Assembly: GCA_965261315.1 (NCBI GenBank)
Contig: CBDHDM010000088.1
Coordinates: forward strand, 44,807 to 108,806
From: Endozoicomonas sp965261315
GTDB lineage: Bacteria > Pseudomonadota > Gammaproteobacteria > Pseudomonadales > Endozoicomonadaceae
Direction of reading: 5' to 3'
Length of the DNA: 64,000 nucleotides
Shown here: in pieces, positions 32,632 through 40,569 of the stretch
How positions within the stretch are numbered: the stretch's first letter is position 1
Layout of the letters: every line of letters begins with the position of its first letter
Notes under the pieces: model-generated
What the model was told of the DNA's origin: nothing
Databases searched by the model: none
What the model saw: the letters and a program-made list of their open reading frames with translations, nothing else
Made by a program: the position numbers and the translations under genes

Positions 32632-34872
32632 TCAAGCCTTCCGGGTCAACCCAAGATTTTTGAAAAAAATCCGGTTTTCTTCACTGGCAAATATTTCACG
32701 GATATTGCGGGTCAGCTTACGGCTCCAGTTACGGTATTCGCTGCTGGTGCCGGGAACATTCACCGGCGTATCCAGCTCAAGCACATCTTCCAGCTGAATC
32801 ACAATAATTTTGGAGGCAGTTTTGCCAAGATAGTAATGAATCTTTTCCATCAGCTCCCGGTTATAGCTCATGGAGTTCAAGTCGCTGGGGTTTATACCGT
32901 AAGGCGCTTCGCCAATAGGCTGAAGTGTTTTGAGCAGCGCCAGCTTATCTTGATGCCGTGCGGCCTTTTCCTGTTCCGTTCTGATTGAATCATAGATACC
33001 AAGCTCCTGTCGTAAATCAAGATCATTGCAGTTCCACCAGGCTCTGAGGGTTGGAATATCATGATTGGAAATGCAGGTCAGGGCCCGGGGCTTATACTTT
33101 TCTGGAGCAAGAAAGTGGTCTTCGACTCTGGAAAAGAGTACGACTTCATTGGAGTAGAAGTAGGCGGGTGGTAAAGCCGCTTCAATTTCCGGGGGAACCG
33201 TGCCTAAATCTTCTCCAAATATCAGGCATTGATGGCGTTGGCTTTCCAGTTTAATGATGCCCAGAAGGTCATGCAGTGGGTAGCTGACATAGACTCCATA
33301 ATCCGCCGTTTTATCCGGTGGGCACCACCATAGCCGGAGGATAGCCATGACATGGTCAATACGCAGTGCTGCGCAGTGTTGCATATTGGCATCGACCATT
33401 TCGATGAATGGTCTATACGCCAGCTCATGCAACTGGTTGGGGTCAAATGGAGGAAGCCCCCAGTTTTGTCCCTGCGGGGCAACGGTATCCGGTGGCGCTC
33501 CCACACTGGCGTTGAGAACGTAGTTGTCTCGATGGGCCCAGACATCGGCACCGCTCCGGTCAACACCCACGGCCAGATCACGATAGATACCTACCCGCAT
33601 TCCCGCATCAAGAGCCGCTTGTTGAGCATCCGCCAACTGCTGTTCTGCCAGCCACTGCAAATACATGTAAAACCGGATTCGCACTGTTGACTGGACGACA
33701 AAGTCCTGCACACTCGCACTGTCAGGGTCCTGATAGTCGGTTGGCCAGCAATTCCAGCCCCAGCTGTTGATATCCCGTGCCTTAAAGTGCTCAAACAACG
33801 CCTCATAAGTGGCTTGTAACTCAAGGTCCCGGCCTTTTTCCTCACAGTATTGACCAAAGTCTGCTAGCCGACATGACTGATGAGCCCTCTCTTTTTCACA
33901 AGAGGCGTGTTTCTCAAAGTGGGTAAAGGCCATTTCCAGAATAGAGAATTTCAGTGAAGCAACCCGGTCATACTCAACATGTGAACTGTTTCTGGCTTTC
34001 TGTCGCTGTTTCTGGAAATCATCGCTGGCCACATACGCCTGTATTTCCGCCGAGTCCTGATACTCTTGCAAGGCGGTGGCATCAATATAGAGTGGGTTAA
34101 TAAAATTCCGGCTGGATGGACTGTAAGGGCTGCAGTGAAGCGGGTTTGCAGGATAGAGCGAATGGATCGGATTCAAGCCAACAATATCGGCACCCTGTGG
34201 ACCCAGTTCTGTAACCAGTTGCTTCAGGTCGCTGAAGTCTCCCATACCCCAGTTATTTTCTGAGCGCAGAGTGTAAAGCTGCACGCTGACCCCCCAGATC
34301 TTCTCGGTGGGGCCCGGTAGCTCATAACTTAATATATTGGGCTCGTAGCAGGTTGCCGGAGCAACAATCAGACGACATTTTTCCCGGTGCGTCTCTTTAT
34401 GAGACTCTTTAGATGAACCAGGGGTCAGGATTAGCTGGTGGTAGCCATCAGGAAGGTCATCCGGTAGCGGGCAAAGCAGGCGAATACGCTCTTGTTTGTC
34501 CACGGAGAGCCTGTCTTCTTCCGGAAGATCTGACAGGTTAATGTTCAGGGGGATTGCCCGGCTGTCTTCCAGAATAATTTCGCCATTTATTGTCTCTTTT
34601 CGGTGGGTTTCATCGACTTGAATGGGAAGAGTAAAAGATTCTCCACAATGAACGACATGAACCACAGGGATCAGTGACGACCATTGTTTACGGAGGATAC
34701 TATCGATTGAAGCCTGGATTTCAAGTTCATTGCCAGCAGCAACGCCCATTGCTTTAAGTGCGTTGATCTTATAGTCCGTCTCGATGGTGACTGGGTTGCC
34801 AGCAGCATCAATGTAGTGAGCTGGAATACCACAGAGCTCTGCCAGAGCATTAATCTGCTTGATCTCGTGCAT
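32632..34872 (-). CDS. malQ: 4-alpha-glucanotransferase (amylomaltase) MalQ
   Basis: GH77 enzyme that disproportionates maltodextrins, releasing glucose and longer chains for phosphorylase. The nucleophile Asp is in ALRIDHVMAILRLWW, the acid/base Glu in FGEDLGTVPPEIE, and the third Asp in ISNHDIPTLRAWW. An N-terminal beta-rich extension of about 170 residues is shared with E. coli MalQ. Length 746 residues (E. coli 694). It is encoded 20 nt after malK, so the two are surely cotranscribed. Confidence 0.95.
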   Translation of the reverse strand: MHEIKQINALAELCGIPAHYIDAAGNPVTIETDYKINALKAMGVAAGNELEIQASIDSILRKQWSSLIPVVHVVHCGESFTLPIQVDETHRKETINGEIILEDSRAIPLNINLSDLPEEDRLSVDKQERIRLLCPLPDDLPDGYHQLILTPGSSKESHKETHREKCRLIVAPATCYEPNILSYELPGPTEKIWGVSVQLYTLRSENNWGMGDFSDLKQLVTELGPQGADIVGLNPIHSLYPANPLHCSPYSPSSRNFINPLYIDATALQEYQDSAEIQAYVASDDFQKQRQKARNSSHVEYDRVASLKFSILEMAFTHFEKHASCEKERAHQSCRLADFGQYCEEKGRDLELQATYEALFEHFKARDINSWGWNCWPTDYQDPDSASVQDFVVQSTVRIRFYMYLQWLAEQQLADAQQAALDAGMRVGIYRDLAVGVDRSGADVWAHRDNYVLNASVGAPPDTVAPQGQNWGLPPFDPNQLHELAYRPFIEMVDANMQHCAALRIDHVMAILRLWWCPPDKTADYGVYVSYPLHDLLGIIKLESQRHQCLIFGEDLGTVPPEIEAALPPAYFYSNEVVLFSRVEDHFLAPEKYKPRALTCISNHDIPTLRAWWNCNDLDLRQELGIYDSIRTEQEKAARHQDKLALLKTLQPIGEAPYGINPSDLNSMSYNRELMEKIHYYLGKTASKIIVIQLEDVLELDTPVNVPGTSSEYRNWSRKLTRNIREIFASEENRIFFKNLGLTRKA

Positions 34873-34892
34873 GGTGGACTCTCTTTGAAAAG

Positions 34893-36029
34893 TTAGTGAT
34901 CAATCTCCGGGGCTCTTGTCCTTCGAAAGGCTATACCGCTGGCATCAAAGAGGTAGCAATGCTCTGGTGGCAGTTCTACACGGATTCTTGAACCTTCTTC
35001 GCGCCGGAGAGAGTCCTCTACCCGAACAATAAAGTGCTCCCGAATCGTATCGTGACTCATGTAAATAAATGACTCTGCACCAAGACGTTCAAGCGCCTCT
35101 ATTCGACCATCAACAGCATTCCCATTATCGGTTTCTGCCAGTGTATGTTCTGGTCGAATACCCAATACAACCCGTACACCAATATCGGCTTTGCTGGTAT
35201 TCACATAGGCTTTGAGCGACTCGCCGGTTGTCAGGCGGATCCGGCTTTCTTCTTCCCCGTTTTGTTCAATGACACCGTCAAAAAAGTTCATCTTTGGGGA
35301 GCCTATAAATCCGGCGACAAAGAGGTTGGCTGGGTGGTGATAGAGCTCAAGAGGCTTGCCAACCTGTTCGAGGTTAGTAGTGGCGTCCTGTGCAAGAGGG
35401 CTGAGAACGACGATGTGATCAGCCAGTGTCATGGCTTCAACCTGATCATGTGTGACATAAATAGAGGTGGTTTTCAGCCGCCGGTGGAGTCTTGCTATTT
35501 CCTGTCGCATCTGAACCCGAAGAGAAACGTCAAGATTGGACAGAGGCTCATCAAATAGAAAGACTCTGGGCTGCTGGACAATAGAGCGACCAATAGCTAC
35601 CCGTTGTCGTTGGCCCCCTGACATAGCCTTGGGTTTTCGCTCCAGTAATGCTTGCAGTTGTAAGATTCTGGCTGCTTCATCCACTCTTTCATCAATGACA
35701 TTCTTCTTCGCTTTGGCCAGCTTCAGCCCAAAACCCATATTTTCAGCCACAGACATATGGGGATAAAGTGCGTAGGACTGAAATACCATACCAGCTCTTC
35801 GTTCATTGGGAGGCCAGTCATTCACTCTTTCTCCATTAATGCTTAGCTCACCGCTGGTGATGTCTTCCAGGCCACAGATCATCCTCAGTAAGGTGGACTT
35901 GCCGCATCCGGATGGACCAATGAAAGCAATGAATTCTCCGTTATCAATATTCAGGTTGATGTCTTTCAGAGTCCAGGTTTGTCCCTGGTCATAACTTTTT
36001 GAAATGTTGACGAGTTTGACTTCTGCCAT
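34893..36029 (-). CDS. malK: Maltose ABC transporter ATPase MalK
   Basis: 378-residue ATP-binding subunit that drives maltose/maltodextrin import through MalFG. Walker A GPSGCGKST, signature MSGGQRQRVAIGR, Walker B VFLFDEPLSNLD and switch His in YVTHDQ are all present. The C-terminal 130 residues form the TOBE-type regulatory domain (VLGIRPEHTL). SD-like AAAGGTG precedes the ATG. The position directly after malG, rather than in a separate divergent operon with lamB as in E. coli, is the main difference from the enteric layout. Confidence 0.93.
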   Translation of the reverse strand: MAEVKLVNISKSYDQGQTWTLKDINLNIDNGEFIAFIGPSGCGKSTLLRMICGLEDITSGELSINGERVNDWPPNERRAGMVFQSYALYPHMSVAENMGFGLKLAKAKKNVIDERVDEAARILQLQALLERKPKAMSGGQRQRVAIGRSIVQQPRVFLFDEPLSNLDVSLRVQMRQEIARLHRRLKTTSIYVTHDQVEAMTLADHIVVLSPLAQDATTNLEQVGKPLELYHHPANLFVAGFIGSPKMNFFDGVIEQNGEEESRIRLTTGESLKAYVNTSKADIGVRVVLGIRPEHTLAETDNGNAVDGRIEALERLGAESFIYMSHDTIREHFIVRVEDSLRREEGSRIRVELPPEHCYLFDASGIAFRRTRAPEIDH

Positions 36030-36118
36030 AAAGCACCTTTAAAAGAACGCTTCCCGCAAGAGCGTATGCTTGACCGGCTTTTTCGGGCAGCGGGTGGCGG
36101 GGAGCGGACAGCGGTTTT

Positions 36119-37009
36119 TTACCCTTTAACGCCCCCTGATGTCAGGCCTCCGACAATCCAGCGCTGGCAGGCGAGGAAAATAACAGTAATCGGAAGTCCT
36201 GAAAGGACGGCTGCAGCGGCAAAATCACCCCAGAGATAATTCTGTGGGTTCAGGTACTGTCTTGAACCGACTGCGAGCGTGAGGTTATCCATACTTTGCA
36301 GCAGGACGGATGCAACGGGGTATTCTGCGATACTGGCAATAAAGGCAAGGATGAAAACCACGGCCAGAATGGGTACTGACAGTGGCAGGAGAACGAAACG
36401 AAATGCCTGCCAGGGGGTTGCACCATCAATAGCTGCAGCTTCTTCCAGTGAGTTATCAATGGTTTCAAAATACCCCTTAATCAACCAGATATGCAGTGCC
36501 ATTCCTCCAAGATAAGCAAGCGTTACTGAGCCCAGGCTGTCGAGGCCAAGCCAGGGAATATAGTCACCGATCTGGTCGAACAGGGAATAGATGGCCACGA
36601 GTGCGAGAACCGCTGGAAACATCTGCAGAATCATCATGGCGGTGAGCATCTGCTGTTTAAATCGAAAGCGAAGCCTGGCAAAGGCATAGGCTCCCGTTGT
36701 CGCCAATATCAAAATCATCGCTGAGCTGGTGATGGCTACCTTGATGGAATTCCATAGCCAGGTAAGGACGGGGAAGGGAGGCTGGGTAATTGAACCGTCG
36801 GCGTTTTCCCAGGGTATTCCCAGAGCCAGATACCAGTGCTCAAGGCTCGGGTTTTCTGGAATCAGTGAACCAGTAGCAAAGTTGCCGGTGCGTAGTGAAA
36901 CAGAGATGATCATAAAAAAAGGAAACAGGATTACCAGCAAAAAAAGCCACATCACAATACGTGCGGTCCAAACCCGGTACTTCAGATTCCTCGGTTGCAC
37001 CATAGCCAT
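36119..37009 (-). CDS. malG: Maltose ABC transporter permease MalG
   Basis: 296-residue inner-membrane permease, exactly the length of E. coli MalG, and opening with MAMVQPRNLKYRVWTARIV, nearly the E. coli start. AGGAG lies upstream of ATG 37009. A longer in-frame reading to 37141 only translates the intergenic repeat and is rejected. Six membrane helices; the EAA loop that contacts MalK is EEAAAIDGATPWQAF. Its partners MalF and MalK are encoded on each side. Confidence 0.95.
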   Translation of the reverse strand: MAMVQPRNLKYRVWTARIVMWLFLLVILFPFFMIISVSLRTGNFATGSLIPENPSLEHWYLALGIPWENADGSITQPPFPVLTWLWNSIKVAITSSAMILILATTGAYAFARLRFRFKQQMLTAMMILQMFPAVLALVAIYSLFDQIGDYIPWLGLDSLGSVTLAYLGGMALHIWLIKGYFETIDNSLEEAAAIDGATPWQAFRFVLLPLSVPILAVVFILAFIASIAEYPVASVLLQSMDNLTLAVGSRQYLNPQNYLWGDFAAAAVLSGLPITVIFLACQRWIVGGLTSGGVKG

Positions 37010-37043
37010 GACGAAGTCTCCTGTATGGCTCTGTAAAAGCTTT

Positions 37044-37201
37044 ACCACAAAGACACAAAGGCACGAAGAAGAGCTTCGACCTCGTTCCCACGCTTTTAGG
37101 CCCTGTGGGGCCTGCGTGGGAATGCATACCCATTCTGGCAAGGCGAAATAAACCGGCTTTCGTATGCATTCACACAGATAAAAACTTTGTGTCTTTGTGG
37201 T
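37044..37201. repeat. Compound inverted repeat between malF and malG
   Basis: Outer arms ACCACAAAGACACAAAG (37044-37060) and its exact complement (37185-37201), 17 bp. Nested inside are TTCCCACGC (37085-37093) / GCGTGGGAA (37114-37122) and AGGCCC (37098-37103) / GGGCCT (37108-37113). The inner palindrome is of the CGTTCCCACGC...GCGTGGGAATGC kind seen in many gammaproteobacteria. It looks like one dispersed element inserted into, or housing, another. It is transcribed within the mal operon. Confidence 0.85.
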
Positions 37202-37210
37202 TCAAAAAAA

Positions 37211-38773
37211 TCACTGTAGTTGTCGTGTAGCCTTGAGGTTTACCCAGGCAATAAAGCCCACCATAAGAAAGATCACCGTCGCGATTGCTGATGCCAGACC
37301 ATAATCCTGACCATAGGATCCAAATGCGATACGGAAGGTATAGCTCACCAGAATGTCGGTTGCACCAGCCGGAGTGGTGGCATGAAGCATATCCGGGGCT
37401 CCATCAGTCAATAGAGCAATCAGAACCAGGTTGTTAAAGTTGAAGGCAAAACTGGCAATAAGCAGGGGGATTAATGGTTTGATGATCATGGGAATGGTGA
37501 TATGAAACAGGTTTTGTACCGGTGTCGCCCCATCAATGGCTGAGGCTTCATAAAGGTCATCCGGAATACTTTTCAAAAGACCAATACTGAGAATCATCAT
37601 ATAGGGATAGCCAAGCCAGGTATTCACAATGACAACCATGGATTTAGCCAGCAGCTCATTACTGAACCACTCTGGTTTAACACCAAACAACAAGTCCAGT
37701 AGCAGATTGATTTCACCAAAGTTCTGATTGAACAGCCCTCGGAAAATTAAGATGGAAATAAAAGCAGGTACTGCGTAGGGAAGAATCAGGAGTAAACGAT
37801 AGACGCCATTCCCTTTAAGTGGTTCCCACTGGACCAGGCAGGCCATCAATAAACCGATGATCAATGTAAAGACCACGGAAAGGGCTGAAAAAATGACCGT
37901 CCAGGCAAAGATTTTCAGGAAAGGCCCCTGAATACCAGGGTCTGTGAAGACGCGAGTAAAGTTATCCCAGCCCGTGTAAATGGTAAAACCGGGCCCAATC
38001 TGCTCAGAACCATCCGAATTGGTGTAATAACCTGTTGCCATATCCGGATAGATGGTTTCCCCGGTACGGTTGTCGATTAAAGCATAGTTTTGCTCAGGGT
38101 ATTGGCGATCAATATGATCATCTGGCCGGTAAACCTTCGCGATAGCACCAAACTTCCTCAGGCTGGTCATGGCCAGCCCTGTATCATTGGGCAGGACGAT
38201 GTCCAGTCGCTTCAGGGTAGATCGTTTTTTTATAACCTCCCGTATCGGAAGCTCGGCCCCGGTTGGGACATGGGTTGAAACATAGGCTTTCAGCTTCAGT
38301 GGTTCACTGGTTTCTGGAAAGGGTTCGGTAAGGTAATGTTCATCAGTGGCTGTACTGGCGCTTGAAAGCATCAGCCGGAAATTAGGGCCTTCCTGGTACA
38401 TTTTGAAGGAAAAAGATTCGCCACCGGTTCGCCAGGTTTTAGCCAGATGAATTGCCCGAACACGCTCCAGAGAGAGAAGATGGTTGGAGCTGTAGTTGGT
38501 AAAAGCGACGTTAACCGTGTAGATCAATGGGAAGACAATAAAGGTGACAACGCCGAGTAAACTGGGATAGACATAGCGGTAGTTGTACCCTTTTTTACTG
38601 ATAAAAACCCATGAACCCACTGCGGCAAGGATTAAGACCAGAATAGCAAAGGCCAGTTCTCCCTGGGCATACATCAAGGTAACGCCATACAAAAGCACCA
38701 GATCAATAAGAGCGACAATGGCTATCACCAGATAGGCGCTGGGACTTTTAATAGAGGTTCTTGAAGAACTCAT
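37211..38773 (-). CDS. malF: Maltose ABC transporter permease MalF
   Basis: 520-residue inner-membrane permease (E. coli 514). Three N-terminal helices are followed by the large periplasmic P2 domain (about residues 95-275) typical of proteobacterial MalF, then five helices. The EAA loop reads YEASAIDGATPVQNLFHITI. It follows malE by 18 nt. The repeat-containing 201-bp gap to malG suggests a site for uneven expression inside the operon. Confidence 0.95.
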   Translation of the reverse strand: MSSSRTSIKSPSAYLVIAIVALIDLVLLYGVTLMYAQGELAFAILVLILAAVGSWVFISKKGYNYRYVYPSLLGVVTFIVFPLIYTVNVAFTNYSSNHLLSLERVRAIHLAKTWRTGGESFSFKMYQEGPNFRLMLSSASTATDEHYLTEPFPETSEPLKLKAYVSTHVPTGAELPIREVIKKRSTLKRLDIVLPNDTGLAMTSLRKFGAIAKVYRPDDHIDRQYPEQNYALIDNRTGETIYPDMATGYYTNSDGSEQIGPGFTIYTGWDNFTRVFTDPGIQGPFLKIFAWTVIFSALSVVFTLIIGLLMACLVQWEPLKGNGVYRLLLILPYAVPAFISILIFRGLFNQNFGEINLLLDLLFGVKPEWFSNELLAKSMVVIVNTWLGYPYMMILSIGLLKSIPDDLYEASAIDGATPVQNLFHITIPMIIKPLIPLLIASFAFNFNNLVLIALLTDGAPDMLHATTPAGATDILVSYTFRIAFGSYGQDYGLASAIATVIFLMVGFIAWVNLKATRQLQ

Positions 38774-38791
38774 AGAGTACTGGCCTTCCTG

Positions 38792-40009
38792 CTAGCTGAT
38801 AATGCGCTTGGCTGCGTCGTTCAAAGCTTCGCGGTAATTCTGTCGGCCGCTGGTAATGTTGCGAAGCGCTGTTTCCATAGCAGACCAGAATTTACCCATT
38901 TCAGGCACATTAGGCATGATCAGGCCTTGCTCAACATTCTGATAAGTTGCAGCAATTCGAGGATCTTTCATCAGTTTTTTCATCATTGCATTGTTTGCTA
39001 CGGCACCCAAAGGCACATTATTGTTCATGACTGTGAGCCCTTGTTCTGAGAGCAAGTAGTTTTCCAGAAATTCCTTGGCAATGGATTTATTCGGGCTGGC
39101 ATTATTAAGTGCAGCCCCCCATACACCAACAAAGGCCTTGGCAGGTTTGCCATGAAGCTTGGGAAGTGGGGCAACGGCGTAATTAATTTTGTTTTTATCA
39201 AGGTTGGCCCAGGCCCATGGACCGGTAATCATCATGGCTACCTTCTGTTTATTGAAGTTAGCCTCCATAACCCCGTAATCAACCCCCTTGGGCATGACGC
39301 CTTTGTCAATCAAGTCAACCAGCATTTTGGCACCTTCCATTGCACCTTTATCGTTTACCCCCGTTTTTTTAACGTCATAGCCTTTCGCTGTTTTCTGGAA
39401 TACGTATCCACCGTCTGCAGCTAAGAGCGGCATGGTGAAATAAGGCTGATCCTGATCCCACATGATGGTGATGATCCCCTTGTCTTTTTTGTTACCGGGA
39501 ACTGGCTGTTTCTTTAGCTTTTTGGCCAGTGGAAACATCTCTTCAAATGAGGCGGGAGGTATAGGCAGAATATCTTTGTTGTAGATAAGGCTGATGGCTT
39601 CCAGAGAAATGGGGTAGCCATAAATTTTTCCATTACTGGTCATGGCTTCCCAGCCAATCTTGTTTACCCCTTTTTTGAATTCCACAGAAGGATTAACGGC
39701 TGCCAGTAAGCCACTTCTTGCCCATTCGCCATACCGGTCGTGAGCCCAGAAAATGATATCAGGGCCACTGCCTGAGGCTGCAGCCTGTTGAAATCGATCG
39801 GTAATGTTTTCAGGGATTTCTACTTTAACTTTTATATCCGTGTCTTTTGCGAATTTAGCGCCTACCTGGCGAATACCTTCATAGGCTTTGTCTCCACCAA
39901 CCCATATCAGCAGTTCATCCGAGCTGAACGAAAATGCGCTGCCTGCAAAGAGCATTGATAGCGAGGTTAAAGAGACTAGAAATATGTTTTTAATCAGCGA
40001 ACGGATCAT
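38792..40009 (-). CDS. malE: Maltose-binding protein MalE
   Basis: Periplasmic maltodextrin receptor of the ABC importer. The start at ATG 40009 gives the signal peptide MIRSLIKNIFLVSLTSLSML followed by FAGSAFSFS, and GGAG lies nine bases upstream; the longer frame to 40141 lacks a sensible N-terminus. The mature part aligns with E. coli MBP landmarks: LLIWVGGDKAYEG, GSGPDIIFWAHDRYGEWA, EALSLIYNKD, PYFTMPLLAADGGY, ITGPWAWANLDKNKINYAV and PNKSIAKEFLENYLL. Length 405 residues (E. coli 396). First gene of the mal operon. Confidence 0.96.
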   Translation of the reverse strand: MIRSLIKNIFLVSLTSLSMLFAGSAFSFSSDELLIWVGGDKAYEGIRQVGAKFAKDTDIKVKVEIPENITDRFQQAAASGSGPDIIFWAHDRYGEWARSGLLAAVNPSVEFKKGVNKIGWEAMTSNGKIYGYPISLEAISLIYNKDILPIPPASFEEMFPLAKKLKKQPVPGNKKDKGIITIMWDQDQPYFTMPLLAADGGYVFQKTAKGYDVKKTGVNDKGAMEGAKMLVDLIDKGVMPKGVDYGVMEANFNKQKVAMMITGPWAWANLDKNKINYAVAPLPKLHGKPAKAFVGVWGAALNNASPNKSIAKEFLENYLLSEQGLTVMNNNVPLGAVANNAMMKKLMKDPRIAATYQNVEQGLIMPNVPEMGKFWSAMETALRNITSGRQNYREALNDAAKRIIS

Positions 40010-40569
40010 TTCTGATTTCTCCGGATGGACTGGAAATAGCTGGATAGCTGATGTAGTCAGTCGGGTAGAGGGGATGGTTGATAGAACAAACGAAACCATC
40101 GTTGTTCGGATTTCAAAAAAACTGCATTGAATATTGATCAATAATAATCGCTGCTTATCAGTATGCCAGTAAGATTACCTAATCCATCATTTATTCAGCT
40201 AATTGGTTATTAAGATTACTCCTCTAATAAAATAAACATCGTTGATAGTTTATTTTATTAGAGTGTGGTCGTTGTTTTTATATATAAAGTTATTGGATTC
40301 AGCTTTGCTTTTTATATTCATGTTTTTTTAAAAAAGAACCAAAAAGTCCGAGAAAATTACTCTAAATCAGGCTGGGGCAACTATAACTAGTATTACTTTT
40401 TCCCAACTGAAAGCTGGGATCCGCATTAACTCGTTCCTGTTCCCGGGCTGTAAAGTCTTTAGTCATTTCTGCTCAAGTCAATTCTTATGCTCAGTATTGT
40501 TGACCAGCCTGCCGTTGATGGGATGCGTCGAGATGAGAGTTGCTTGAGCTGTAAGCGAGAGTGTTTGAC
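40010..40569. promoter_or_regulatory. Shared divergent control region of mal and glg genes
   Basis: 560 bp, AT-rich in the middle, between malE (minus) and glgP (plus). Promoters for both directions must lie here. A GAGGGGATGG at about 40069-40078 resembles half of a MalT box, but I do not find the paired or repeated boxes expected, and no malT gene occurs in the window. No CRP-like TGTGA-N6-TCACA is seen. Confidence 0.6.

Noticed and set aside
36119..37141. Longer malG with a 44-residue N-terminal extension
   Set aside because: The extension is a translation of the intergenic repeat; MAMVQP start at 37009 matches E. coli MalG in length and sequence and has an SD.
40060..40085. MalT box in the malE-glgP region
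   Set aside because: Only one partial GGGGATG match, no second box at proper spacing, and no malT gene in the window.
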